In this document: in pieces, positions 8,838-17,190 of the stretch
Numbering within the stretch: position 1 is the stretch's first letter
Layout of the letters: every line of letters begins with the position of its first letter
Assembly (NCBI RefSeq): GCF_900096565.1
Contig: NZ_FMYP01000010.1
Span: 16,083-80,082 of the forward strand
DNA length: 64,000 nucleotides
Origin: Williamwhitmania taraxaci
GTDB taxonomy: Bacteria > Bacteroidota > Bacteroidia > Bacteroidales > Williamwhitmaniaceae
Direction of reading: 5' to 3'
Made by a program: the position numbers and the translations under genes
The notes under the pieces: model-generated
What the model was told of the DNA's origin: nothing
What the model saw: only the letters and a program-made list of their open reading frames with translations
Databases searched by the model: none

Positions 8838-10856
8838 GTGGATTATAAGATTGTTTCAGAATTTCTTCCCACCGGGGATCAGCCCACGGCCATTGAGGGG
8901 CTGGTGCAAGGGTTGGCCGCAGGCGAACATTTCCAGACTTTGCTCGGCGTTACGGGATCGGGAAAAACATTTTCCATAGCCAACGTAATTGCTCAAGTCA
9001 ACAGACCAATGCTTGTTTTAAGCCACAATAAAACTTTGGCTGCTCAACTTTATTCGGAGTTTAAGTCTTTTTTTCCGGAGAATGCTGTGGAGTATTTTGT
9101 CTCCTACTACGATTACTATCAGCCGGAAGCTTATCTTCCTACTACCGATACATACATCGAAAAGGATCTTGCTATTAACGACGAAATTGAGAAGTTGCGT
9201 TTAAGTACTACCTCTGCGCTTCTCTCTGGCCGCCGCGACGTTATTGTGGTTTCGTCGGTTTCGTGCCTCTATGGTATTGGTAACCCCGAAGATTTTCATT
9301 CAAATACAGTAGAAATGGCGATTGGAAGCACCGTTGGTCGTAACCAATTTCTCCGGCTCTTAGTCAATGGGTTATATTCTCGCAATGAAGTTGAATTTAG
9401 CCGTGGAACTTTTCGCGTTAAAGGCGATACGGTGGATGTGTTTTTGGCCTATGGCGATTTGGCCTACCGAATTATCTTTTGGGGCGATGAGGTGGAGGCG
9501 ATACAGTCGTTCGATCCTATTTCTGGACAAAAGTTAGGGGATTTTGAGAAGGTCCTAATTTATCCTGCAAGTATATTTGTGACCACAAAGGAGCGGATGC
9601 ATGGCGCTATTCGCCAAATTCAGGACGATATGGTAAAGCGAGTAGAGCAGCTGCGCGCCTTCGATAAACCATTTGAGGCAAAACGACTTCAACAACGGGT
9701 GGAATACGATTTGGAAATGATAAAAGAGTTGGGATACTGTTCTGGAATCGAGAACTATTCTCGCTATTTTGATGGAAGGCTACCCGGAACTCGTCCATTC
9801 TGCCTGCTCGACTATTTTCCTGCCGATTTTATAACAGTTGTGGACGAGAGCCATGTTACCCTATCGCAGGTAAAGGCCATGTATGGCGGCGATCGCTCGC
9901 GAAAGGAAAATCTTGTAGAGTATGGTTTTCGTTTACCAGCAGCCATGGACAATCGACCCTTGAAATTTGAGGAGTTCGAGACGCTGGTGGGACAGACTAT
10001 TTTTGTGAGTGCCACTCCTGCTGACTATGAACTGGCCAAGAGCAATGGGGTGGTGGTGGAGCAGGTTATTCGGCCTACCGGGCTTCTTGATCCAATTATT
10101 GAGGTTCGTCCTAGCCATAATCAGGTGGACGACTTGGTGCGCGAAATTCAGGAGGTGGTGAAGCGGGATGAGCGGATTCTGGTTACCACCCTTACCAAAC
10201 GTATGGCGGAGGAGTTGAGCAAGTATCTGGTAAATATCAATACCCGATGTGCCTACATTCACTCCGATGTTGAAACCCTCGACAGGGTAGAGATTCTGGA
10301 TAACCTTCGAAAAGGAATATTCGATGTGCTGGTAGGGGTGAACCTTCTTAGAGAAGGGTTAGATTTGCCCGAAGTTTCGTTGGTTGCAATCCTCGATGCC
10401 GACAAAGAGGGTTTTCTTCGTTCATCCAGGGCACTTACCCAAACGGCTGGTCGTGCAGCTCGTAACATCAATGGGAAGGTTATAATGTATGCCGATAAGA
10501 TTACCAAATCGATGCAGCAAACCATTGACGAAACTACTCGGCGAAGAGAGATTCAGCTTGCTTATAATCATAAAATGGGTATTACGCCCACGCAGATTCA
10601 AAATACAACCAAGATGCTGTTGGCAGGTAATCGCCCAACCGGGATTAAGGGAAAAGGATACGTTGAGCCCGAAAAGGTTAGCGTGGCTGCCGATCCAGTT
10701 GTCTCCTACATGAATAAGGAGCAGCTGCAAAAGACTATTGCTAAGGCCAAGTCGAATATGGAGGCTGCTGCTAAGAATTTGGACTTTATTGAGGCTGCTC
10801 GCTACCGTGACGAAATGTATGAATTACAAAACTTGGTGGCCTCTCGCCAGACATAG
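8838..10856 (+). CDS. uvrB: UvrABC excinuclease subunit B
   Basis: A 672-aa protein of normal UvrB length with a GTG start at 8838. Nucleotide excision repair damage-verification helicase that receives lesions from UvrA and recruits UvrC. Visible signatures are the Walker A G-V-T-G-S-G-K-T-F near residues 39-46, the beta-hairpin segment Y-Y-D-Y-Y-Q-P-E-A-Y, Walker B D-E-S-H, helicase motif V/VI (L-R-E-G-L-D-L-P-E-V and Q-T-A-G-R-A-A-R-N), and a C-terminal UVR domain that binds UvrC (about 625-665). It is followed 8 bp later by the DUF819 gene, so the two may be co-transcribed. No oddity. Confidence 0.98.
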   Translation: MDYKIVSEFLPTGDQPTAIEGLVQGLAAGEHFQTLLGVTGSGKTFSIANVIAQVNRPMLVLSHNKTLAAQLYSEFKSFFPENAVEYFVSYYDYYQPEAYLPTTDTYIEKDLAINDEIEKLRLSTTSALLSGRRDVIVVSSVSCLYGIGNPEDFHSNTVEMAIGSTVGRNQFLRLLVNGLYSRNEVEFSRGTFRVKGDTVDVFLAYGDLAYRIIFWGDEVEAIQSFDPISGQKLGDFEKVLIYPASIFVTTKERMHGAIRQIQDDMVKRVEQLRAFDKPFEAKRLQQRVEYDLEMIKELGYCSGIENYSRYFDGRLPGTRPFCLLDYFPADFITVVDESHVTLSQVKAMYGGDRSRKENLVEYGFRLPAAMDNRPLKFEEFETLVGQTIFVSATPADYELAKSNGVVVEQVIRPTGLLDPIIEVRPSHNQVDDLVREIQEVVKRDERILVTTLTKRMAEELSKYLVNINTRCAYIHSDVETLDRVEILDNLRKGIFDVLVGVNLLREGLDLPEVSLVAILDADKEGFLRSSRALTQTAGRAARNINGKVIMYADKITKSMQQTIDETTRRREIQLAYNHKMGITPTQIQNTTKMLLAGNRPTGIKGKGYVEPEKVSVAADPVVSYMNKEQLQKTIAKAKSNMEAAAKNLDFIEAARYRDEMYELQNLVASRQT

Positions 10857-10863
10857 TTGAGAA

Positions 10864-12015
10864 ATGCCCATGAACACTTTCCTTCTTATCCTTGTCTACT
10901 TCGGTTCGCCCATATTAATTCTAAACCTCTGCCATCGAATCCCTTTTCTCAACAAGTTAGGGGCAGTAATTGTGGCTTATATGGTTGGCTTGCTGATGGG
11001 CGTGCTTTGGGTTTCTCAAACCGATGCCGGAGCCATAGCCAATGCGGTTAGTTCCGTTACGGTTCCGTTGGCCTTGCCTTTGCTTCTTTTTTCGGCACAG
11101 TTGAGCAACTTGAAGGGGATTGCGCTAAAGGGGGCGATTGCTCTTACGACAGCTATTGTGGCCGTTTTTATCGCTGTTGTTGGAGGTTACTTCTTATTGC
11201 GAAATGGAGGAATGTCCGACCTTTGGAAATTGTCGGGCATGCTGCTTGGCGTATATACCGGAGGCACTCCCAACCTAGCATCCCTTAAGTTAATGCTCGA
11301 TGTGGACCCCAATGTATATATTCTTGCGCACTCCTACGATTTGATTGTATCGGCAGTTTATTTGGCTTTTGTTATGACAGTTGGTCCTCGGTTCTTTCGG
11401 AAATTCTTAGTCCCATTTAAGCATGAGGGACCAGTTAGCCTGGAACTTGATACCAATGGTAGCGACCCATACTGGGGCATCTTTAAGCGTGAACATTTTT
11501 ACCCACTCGTAAAAGTATTTGGGGCGGCCCTCTCTATTCTTGCCTTAGGTGTTGGACTGTCCTTACTTTTTCCGGAACGATTGCAGGTCGTGTCTGTTAT
11601 CTTAGCAATTACAACGCTGGGCGTTCTGGGTTCCTTTATTCCTCGCCTTTCAAAAACGCCTTATACTTTTGAGTTGGGGATGTATTTTATTCTTGTGTTT
11701 AGTGTTTCGGTGGCCTCTATGGCTGATTTTAGTTCACTCCAAGGTGTTACGCCTCACCTCTTTATTTATATGACGTTGGTGGTGTTTGGTGCTCTGTTTT
11801 TGCACCTCCTTTTTGCAAAACTATTCAAGATCGATGCCGATACCTTAATTGTGGTTTCTACTGCACTGATATGTTCGCCACCCTTTGTTCCCATGGTGGC
11901 CAGTGCTATTAAAAATAAGCGGGTAATCCTAGTTGGAATAATTGCCGGACTTGTTGGCTATGCCATCGGGAACTATTTGGGATACTTTACTGCTTTGGGC
12001 TTGTCTAGTTTTTAG
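10864..12015 (+). CDS. DUF819-family integral membrane protein
   Basis: A 383-aa polytopic membrane protein with about 10 hydrophobic helices and few soluble loops. The G-V-Y-T-G-G-T-P-N-L-A-S motif near residue 135-145, and the overall helix pattern, match the DUF819 (YjcL-type) family of unknown transport function. An alternative start Met lies two codons downstream at 10870. The start is 8 bp after uvrB, suggesting readthrough, though no functional link is known. It converges with the minus-strand operon ending at 12094; no clear terminator was seen in the 78 bp between them. Confidence 0.85.
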   Translation: MPMNTFLLILVYFGSPILILNLCHRIPFLNKLGAVIVAYMVGLLMGVLWVSQTDAGAIANAVSSVTVPLALPLLLFSAQLSNLKGIALKGAIALTTAIVAVFIAVVGGYFLLRNGGMSDLWKLSGMLLGVYTGGTPNLASLKLMLDVDPNVYILAHSYDLIVSAVYLAFVMTVGPRFFRKFLVPFKHEGPVSLELDTNGSDPYWGIFKREHFYPLVKVFGAALSILALGVGLSLLFPERLQVVSVILAITTLGVLGSFIPRLSKTPYTFELGMYFILVFSVSVASMADFSSLQGVTPHLFIYMTLVVFGALFLHLLFAKLFKIDADTLIVVSTALICSPPFVPMVASAIKNKRVILVGIIAGLVGYAIGNYLGYFTALGLSSF

Positions 12016-12093
12016 AGTTCTTTATTTTTCTCAAATCTTTTGCTTCTGGATTTTTTAAGTATTTGGCACTACAGTCTGAGTTACATCACATGG

Positions 12094-12540
12094 TTATGGA
12101 TTGGGCGTAGTAATCATATCGTATAGTAAACCAGCCACATCACCGATAACCCTACGGCAAATGATTTTGTGGTGTTGGCGCTCCGCTACTTCGGCTTCTG
12201 TAGCGTGTTTCTTTAGTAGCTCAAAGCAGTTGCTTGTTTCATAGATATCTTCAACCATTTGGTTAAGGTCGCGCACTTTTTTGTAGGAAAATAACTTTGT
12301 TTCCATATCCTTGGGATTAGCATTTCCATAGGCTAGCCCAAGCACCATAAAGCCACCGGTTACAGCTCCGCATTTCTGGCGTAAACGGCCCATTCCCGCG
12401 CCAAAGTTGGCCGAAATAAGTTTGGCCGTTCTTTCGTCGAGGTTAAATTGCTTGCTATATGCCAGCAAAATAGATTGCGAACATGCATATCCCTCATCAA
12501 ATAGCGATTGGGCCTTGTCTATATACTCTTGTTTTTTCAT
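12094..12540 (-). CDS. C_GCAxxG_C_C family protein
   Basis: A 148-aa protein with the conserved cysteine pattern that names the family: Cys20, the K-C-G-A-V-T-G-G motif around Cys57, Cys105 and Cys128. Members occur mainly in anaerobes and are thought to be redox or metal-binding proteins of unknown function. It is the last gene of a minus-strand run containing cobO, a thioesterase and hdrB/hdrC, so a role in an anaerobic redox module is likely but unproven. There is no signal peptide. Confidence 0.9.
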   Translation of the reverse strand: MKKQEYIDKAQSLFDEGYACSQSILLAYSKQFNLDERTAKLISANFGAGMGRLRQKCGAVTGGFMVLGLAYGNANPKDMETKLFSYKKVRDLNQMVEDIYETSNCFELLKKHATEAEVAERQHHKIICRRVIGDVAGLLYDMITTPNP

Positions 12541-12597
12541 TTTTATTGAAAAGTTGAAAAGGGGTAAACGATGAAAAGCGCCATTAACAACAGATGG

Positions 12598-13113
12598 TTA
12601 GAATTCTATACCCTTGCGGGCTTTAACTCCTGTGTTGTAGTAGTGCTTGATTTCTTTCATTTCGGTTACCAGATCGGCAAACTCGATTAAATCATCAGTG
12701 GCATAACGTCCGGTGATAACTATTTCCATGCTTAACGGTTTTCTTTGTAGTATTTTAATGAGTTCCGTCGATGTGAATAGTTTAAAGAAAATGGCAATAC
12801 ATGCTTCGTCGAGGATGACAACGTCGTATTCCCCTTCGGTAATTACCTTTTCAACGGTGACTAGGCCATGCTGGGCGGCTTTAATATCCGCTTCTGTTGG
12901 GGCGTTTGTAATAAAGCAGCCACGTCCATATTGTTCTACTTTAATCGTCGGGATGAAGCGGTTTATTGCCTCAATTTCAGAGTAAATCTTTCCTTTGACA
13001 AATTGAGCAAAGAAAACTTTTTTACCTGCTCCGGCTGCTCTGAGAGCCAGCCCAAATGCTGCAGTGGTTTTCCCTTTTCCATTGCCCGTATAAAGTTGTA
13101 TATAGCCTTGCAT
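12598..13113 (-). CDS. cobO: Cob(I)alamin adenosyltransferase, CobO/BtuR/CobA type
   Basis: A 171-aa P-loop protein that transfers the adenosyl group of ATP to cob(I)alamin to give adenosylcobalamin. Walker A G-N-G-K-G-K-T-T begins at about residue 10, followed by F-A-Q-F-V-K-G-K, and a V-V-I-L-D-E-A-C Walker B-like strand lies near residue 97. Length and motif order match the CobA/BtuR family rather than PduO. Only 9 bp separate it from the thioesterase upstream, and it precedes the C_GCAxxG_C_C gene. No other cobalamin gene is in the window, so it is probably for salvage, or for feeding a B12-dependent enzyme elsewhere. Confidence 0.93.
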   Translation of the reverse strand: MQGYIQLYTGNGKGKTTAAFGLALRAAGAGKKVFFAQFVKGKIYSEIEAINRFIPTIKVEQYGRGCFITNAPTEADIKAAQHGLVTVEKVITEGEYDVVILDEACIAIFFKLFTSTELIKILQRKPLSMEIVITGRYATDDLIEFADLVTEMKEIKHYYNTGVKARKGIEF

Positions 13114-13122
13114 TCCTGATGT

Positions 13123-13542
13123 CTATTTAGAGGTTGGTGTCGTTTTCTCTATTATGGCATTCATTACAAATTGAGGTGCTGGGCATGGTTTTTGGCTTTC
13201 TCTTTTTACAAAAGCGAGCATGGTTTCACCGTAATTTATTAGCTCTCCTTTTGCGTTTAATATCCTGTAAGCGAAATTTATTCGTGCCCCTTTTATTAGG
13301 TTTAGATGAGTTTCAATGGTGAGGATGTCGTCGTAAAGTGCTGGTTTTAAAAACTTGCTCGACATGTCAACTACAGGTAGCATGTAACCCGATTTTTCGA
13401 GATGGTTGTATGGTATGCCAATGCTACGAAATAGTTCCCAGCGCGCTGTTTCATAGTATCGTGCATAATTTGAATGGTGAACATATCCCATTTGATCGGT
13501 TTCCGAATAGTTTACCCGGATGATTGTGCTGTGCTGAATCAT
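13123..13542 (-). CDS. Acyl-CoA thioesterase, YbgC/FadM-like hotdog fold
   Basis: A 139-aa single hotdog domain. The N-terminal pattern R-V-N-Y-S-E-T-D-Q-M-G-Y-V-H-H-S-N-Y carries the catalytic Asp and the HxxY region of the 4-hydroxybenzoyl-CoA thioesterase/YbgC family. It hydrolyses acyl-CoA thioesters; the substrate cannot be read from the sequence. It sits between hdrB (72 bp away) and cobO (9 bp) on the same strand. Confidence 0.9.
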   Translation of the reverse strand: MIQHSTIIRVNYSETDQMGYVHHSNYARYYETARWELFRSIGIPYNHLEKSGYMLPVVDMSSKFLKPALYDDILTIETHLNLIKGARINFAYRILNAKGELINYGETMLAFVKRESQKPCPAPQFVMNAIIEKTTPTSK

Positions 13543-13615
13543 TTTTAATTAGGTGTGAATAATCTTAGTCTAATTGTATTTACTTACATCTTTCTAGTTG
13601 AAGATGTATCCGATT

Positions 13616-14683
13616 CTATTCTGTTACTAGTATGCTAGGTTTTTCTGGTTTACCTATGAACTCTCCATCTTTACCCTTGTATTTATCTTCGATGGAGAAT
13701 GTAATGCCCAGCTTTAGGAGAAGCGGTTCTACTGCCACTTGATGCATCTGCAAGCCAATATCCCACGGATTATAGCCTAGCAGCAATCCGGCTAACTCTT
13801 CGTAGGTGAGTACCGGAATACCATAGCCGTTTTCGCCGTAGGTTTTCCCCTCCTGCTCCGAAATTACATACTGCCATCGATCGAGAAAGAAGGTGCAGCC
13901 GGGACAGTTCGCAATTATTAGATCGGGCTTATAAGGCTGCATCGAATCAAATTTCATCTTTGAGTTTGTGAGGGAGTAGCCTCGATTCGACTTTAAAAGA
14001 TACTGCCGAAAACCAAAACCACAGCAATGTCTGCGCTCTGGGTAATCAACTTGGGCACCACCCCAATCATCTATCATTCCTGCTAAAACGTATGGGTATT
14101 CTGCGCCACCAATTCCTTTGTCCGGGAATATCTTTGCATAGTGGCAGCCGATATGGTCCACTATCTTTAGGGGTAATCCATTGCTAGCGTTTACCAATTT
14201 ATAAGCTGCTTTTTCGGCTATCTCCTTTCGGAATTTATAGATGATATCGCTTGCATGAACTAGGTTCTTAGGAATGTTAAAGGTGCGTCCAGTTGCACGC
14301 ATAAGCGCCTCCCTTGTTTGCGTTTCTGTTTCGGGAAAATGTTTCCAAGTTTCGAGCACCTCGCTGTATATTCCAAACGAGGTTACGCAGGAGCATACAA
14401 AGTTTTCGTAACCCGCCTCAGTCATCAATGCGAAGAGGTTTGCCACAACGGTCATGGTGGTTTCTAACGGAATTATTCCGGAGTGGTAGGCTATCCCCGT
14501 GCAGGTTGTTTGGCGGGCATCGTCGTAAATATCGAGGTGCAATTCATCTCTAAGAATCTTCAGGAATAACTCTTCCGCTGCAGGGAAGAAGTTCTGACGA
14601 ATACAGCTGCGTGCAAAATAGTAATGGTTGCTGGCTATCTCTTTGTTGTATTCCGCCCATTGTTGGTTTATCCTTCGTGCCAT
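13616..14683 (-). CDS. hdrB: Heterodisulfide reductase subunit B-like protein (CCG domain)
   Basis: A 355-aa HdrB-like protein. The second CCG motif is complete: Cys180, then Cys220-Cys221, then Cys260-x-x-Cys263 (G-C-H-Y, C-C-G-F-G, N-C-P-G-C). This fits the CX(n)CCX(n)CXXC ligands of the noncubane 4Fe-4S cluster. The N-terminal half shows only a partial first motif (Cys61, then Cys97-x-Cys99), so one site may be degenerate. In Hdr complexes this subunit reduces a disulfide or delivers electrons to a partner. It lies 26 bp after hdrC. No hdrA is adjacent; the HdrA-like flavoproteins are at 28.3-31.3 kb. Confidence 0.88.
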   Translation of the reverse strand: MARRINQQWAEYNKEIASNHYYFARSCIRQNFFPAAEELFLKILRDELHLDIYDDARQTTCTGIAYHSGIIPLETTMTVVANLFALMTEAGYENFVCSCVTSFGIYSEVLETWKHFPETETQTREALMRATGRTFNIPKNLVHASDIIYKFRKEIAEKAAYKLVNASNGLPLKIVDHIGCHYAKIFPDKGIGGAEYPYVLAGMIDDWGGAQVDYPERRHCCGFGFRQYLLKSNRGYSLTNSKMKFDSMQPYKPDLIIANCPGCTFFLDRWQYVISEQEGKTYGENGYGIPVLTYEELAGLLLGYNPWDIGLQMHQVAVEPLLLKLGITFSIEDKYKGKDGEFIGKPEKPSILVTE

Positions 14684-14709
14684 AACCTTGATCGCTTTTT
14701 ATTGAAAGA

Positions 14710-15399
14710 TTACTCTTGTTGGTTATAGAGGTATTGAAAATAGTCGTCTTTCCCATGGCTGAATTGGATACCCAGTTCGCCTGCTTTCTTTGCAGAGAGA
14801 TCTTCTATTTTTTTGAAGCGTTCAGTCGCGCCAGTTTCCTCAAATATTCGCTGAAGGTCGTTCAGCGATTCCTGTGGGATTTGTCTGAGCGTACCGCTTG
14901 CTTTTTTCTGGTAGCTGGTTCCCAAACGTTGAAGGATGCTTTGGCGATTTTCTTTAAGCCAATCCCAAACGGGTCCTTGCTCGGGATACATATCTGTATC
15001 AACTTCATCAATATAAACGCAGTAGCCATATTTGAGAATATGGTCACCTACGGTGCGTTTTATTGCCAACTGTTTTTGCCCTTGAACGCTTTCGGTAAAA
15101 TAGCCTGTTTCGATGGATAACGCTCTTAGGGCTTGTATGATGTAGCCGGGGGTATTTCCTCGTGGACATCGAGTTTTGCATGAGAGACATTCACCACAGT
15201 ACCAAATTGTATCGGATTTTAGCAGCTGTTCTAATTCTGCTTCGTTGTGCTGTTGTACCGTATCTACAACTAGTCGAGGATCGTAGTCCCAAACGCTAGC
15301 TGCTGGGCAAATGGCTGTGCACGTTCCGCAATTGATGCAGGCTGTTAACCCTTCACGGTAGCGTAAATCTTTCTCGAGTGCGTTATAAAGCGTTGCCAT
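14710..15399 (-). CDS. hdrC: Heterodisulfide reductase subunit C-like 4Fe-4S protein
   Basis: A 229-aa soluble protein with two cubane 4Fe-4S motifs: Cys21/24/27/31 (C-I-N-C-G-T-C-T-A-I-C-P) and Cys68/71/74/78 (C-G-E-C-L-S-C-K-T-R-C-P). This is the HdrC arrangement that wires HdrA flavin to HdrB. No transmembrane helix is present, unlike the QmoC at 31.6 kb. It precedes hdrB in the same operon and follows mrp across a 91-bp spacer holding a large hairpin (15429-15487). Confidence 0.9.
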   Translation of the reverse strand: MATLYNALEKDLRYREGLTACINCGTCTAICPAASVWDYDPRLVVDTVQQHNEAELEQLLKSDTIWYCGECLSCKTRCPRGNTPGYIIQALRALSIETGYFTESVQGQKQLAIKRTVGDHILKYGYCVYIDEVDTDMYPEQGPVWDWLKENRQSILQRLGTSYQKKASGTLRQIPQESLNDLQRIFEETGATERFKKIEDLSAKKAGELGIQFSHGKDDYFQYLYNQQE

Positions 15400-15428
15400 T
15401 GTTCCTTCGTTTGGTTTGCTATTATTTC

Positions 15429-15487
15429 AGACTTGAATATTAGTATTTCAAGGGGAGTGTTACTTATATCCCCTTGAATACCAGTCT
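15429..15487 (-). other. Large imperfect hairpin between mrp and hdrC
   Basis: The arms GTATTTCAAGGGGA (15443-15456) and TCCCCTTGAATAC (15469-15481) pair with one bulged base. Outer arms AGACT (15429-15433) and AGTCT (15483-15487) extend the structure. There is no T run on either side, so it is more like a processing, stability or attenuation element than a simple terminator. Confidence 0.5.
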
Positions 15488-15490
15488 CAA

Positions 15491-16291
15491 TTATACTTCC
15501 ACTGCAGACAATACCTTCTCTGCAAGGTCTTCGAATGCGGTTACTACCGATTTTTCTGTTTGGCTGAAAACGCTCATTCCCTTATCGGCAGCAGCCCCGA
15601 CCTCCATCACGAGCGGAACTTGTCCTAGCAGCACCGAGTTTATTTCGGTGGCAAGTTTAGCACCACCACCTTCACCAAAAATGAAATACTTTTCGGTAGG
15701 GTGTTGCTTAGGTGTAAACCACGACATGTTTTCTACTACCCCAATAATTGGTACTTCAATTCCAGCGGTGACGAACATTGATGCGGCTTTACGTGCATCG
15801 GCAAGGGCTATTTCCTGCGGGGTGGTTACAATGATTGCTCCGGTGAGGTTTAGCGATTGGGCAATGGTAAGCTGTATGTCGCCGGTTCCGGGCGGAAAAT
15901 CAATTACCATGTAGTCAATGTCGCCCCATTCGGTAGTTTCTAGTAACTGTTTAATGGAATTAGCAGCCATGGGACCTCTCCAAATAAGGCCTTGGTTAGG
16001 TTTTGTGAAGAAGCCAATGGACATAATCTTTACTCCGAACTTCTCAATGGGTATTATTTGCTCCTTGTCGCCAAGAACCGATACCGGAGGGCGTTCATCT
16101 CTAATGCCAAACATAGTTGGAATGGATGGCCCGTAGATATCGGCATCGACTAGTGCCACCTTCATCCCATTTCGGGCTAAGGCTATCGCAAGGTTGGCCG
16201 AAACAGTTGACTTTCCAACGCCTCCTTTGCCAGATGCTACCACAATAATGTTTTTTACTGTGGGCATCTTAATTTTTTCGAATGGTGTCAT
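15491..16291 (-). CDS. Mrp/NBP35-type ATP-binding iron-sulfur carrier
   Basis: A 266-aa deviant Walker ATPase. The signature G-K-G-G-V-G-K-S is near residue 20, followed by V-D-A-D-I-Y-G-P-S-I-P, and D-F-P-P-G-T-G-D marks switch II. Mrp/ApbC proteins bind and transfer Fe-S clusters. A CxxC pair used by many Mrp scaffolds is not visible, so this may be the Cys-poor form found in anaerobe clusters. The neighbours (OsmC, NifX-like and MinD/ferredoxin genes upstream, hdrCB downstream) suggest assembly of Fe-S or mixed-metal centres. It starts 3 bp after the OsmC stop. Confidence 0.93.
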   Translation of the reverse strand: MTPFEKIKMPTVKNIIVVASGKGGVGKSTVSANLAIALARNGMKVALVDADIYGPSIPTMFGIRDERPPVSVLGDKEQIIPIEKFGVKIMSIGFFTKPNQGLIWRGPMAANSIKQLLETTEWGDIDYMVIDFPPGTGDIQLTIAQSLNLTGAIIVTTPQEIALADARKAASMFVTAGIEVPIIGVVENMSWFTPKQHPTEKYFIFGEGGGAKLATEINSVLLGQVPLVMEVGAAADKGMSVFSQTEKSVVTAFEDLAEKVLSAVEV

Positions 16292-16293
16292 GA

Positions 16294-16698
16294 TTATATA
16301 AAGTTGATTTCGTGTGTGATTTTAATGCCTGCTTGCTTGAAGAGAACGCCAACGGGGCAGGTGCTAAGGGTTACTTCAATGCATTTTTCAATCTTTTGCG
16401 GCTCTTCCTTTGTCTCAATAGATAAAATGAAGTGGATGTCGGTGATGGTTGCTGCCCCATCTTTTTGCTCTGCATTTGCTTCCACCTCCATAATGCTGAA
16501 GGAGAGTCGCATTTTTTCGGCAACCATAGCAAATATAGTTCCAACGCAACCACTAAAGCTCATCACACAAAGTTCAAGCGCCGTAGGGCCGCTGTTGATG
16601 CCGCCTTTTGTTTCGGGTAAATCAATTACCATGCTGTGATTTCTTCCGTTATCAACTACGGATTGAAATTTTCTTGTCCAAAGTGAATTTGATTTCAT
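16294..16698 (-). CDS. OsmC/Ohr-family protein
   Basis: A 134-aa protein from the Met at 16698; the frame stays open to 16788, but the extra 30 residues look unlike the family, so I chose the inner start. Two cysteines occur at the usual OsmC places: the helix L-C-V-M-S-F-S-G-C-V-G and the later S-T-C-P-V-G segment. OsmC proteins reduce organic peroxides or act as thiol-redox proteins. The substrate is unknown. It is three bases upstream of mrp and is probably co-transcribed. An oxidative-stress role for a cluster of oxygen-sensitive proteins would make sense. Confidence 0.85.
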   Translation of the reverse strand: MKSNSLWTRKFQSVVDNGRNHSMVIDLPETKGGINSGPTALELCVMSFSGCVGTIFAMVAEKMRLSFSIMEVEANAEQKDGAATITDIHFILSIETKEEPQKIEKCIEVTLSTCPVGVLFKQAGIKITHEINFI

Positions 16699-16838
16699 CT
16701 TAAGTTTATTTTGTAATTTATGTTGCTTGTAAATATGATTATCGTGTTCTTTTTGGTTTTGGATGAGCGGCATTACCCTGCTATCCAATCATTAGTGATT
16801 TTACAGTAACACGCATCGAGATGAATCCATGCTGTAAG

Positions 16839-17177
16839 TTAAATCTCTTTCAACTCTCCTTTTTTGTAATGCTCGTAAGCCTCTTTAACGGTCATATTCT
16901 GAGCGTTGATAAAGATTTTCATGTTTAGCTGTTTGAGAGCTTGTGCAGCGTTTTCGCCAGGTCCATTGCCGGTAATAAGCACATTGGGCTTAATATCATA
17001 CAACTTTTGTGCTGTAGCGGTTCCTGCTCCGTGTGCTTCATCCTTAATTGCGCTGTTATCAACCGACGCAAGCGCTTGTGTTTCCTCATCGTAAATAACG
17101 ATAAATTCTGTTCTTCCAAAACGGGCATCAATCATTGATTCCCATGTTGTTCCTGTAGCGGTAAATGCAACTTTCAT
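16839..17177 (-). CDS. NifX/NafY-like (dinitrogenase Fe-Mo cofactor family) protein 1
   Basis: A 112-aa single domain of the Nitro_FeMo-Co family (PF02579): an opening M-K-V-A-F-T-A-T-G strand, D-A-R-F-G-R and a middle V-L-I-T-G-N-G-P-G-E-N-A turn. Members bind or carry metal clusters; outside nitrogen fixers they include the orange protein of Desulfovibrio. There are no nif genes in the window, so a nitrogenase role is not supported. It follows the second MinD/ferredoxin gene by 13 bp. Confidence 0.9.
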   Translation of the reverse strand: MKVAFTATGTTWESMIDARFGRTEFIVIYDEETQALASVDNSAIKDEAHGAGTATAQKLYDIKPNVLITGNGPGENAAQALKQLNMKIFINAQNMTVKEAYEHYKKGELKEI

Positions 17178-17190
17178 GTGCTTAAATATT

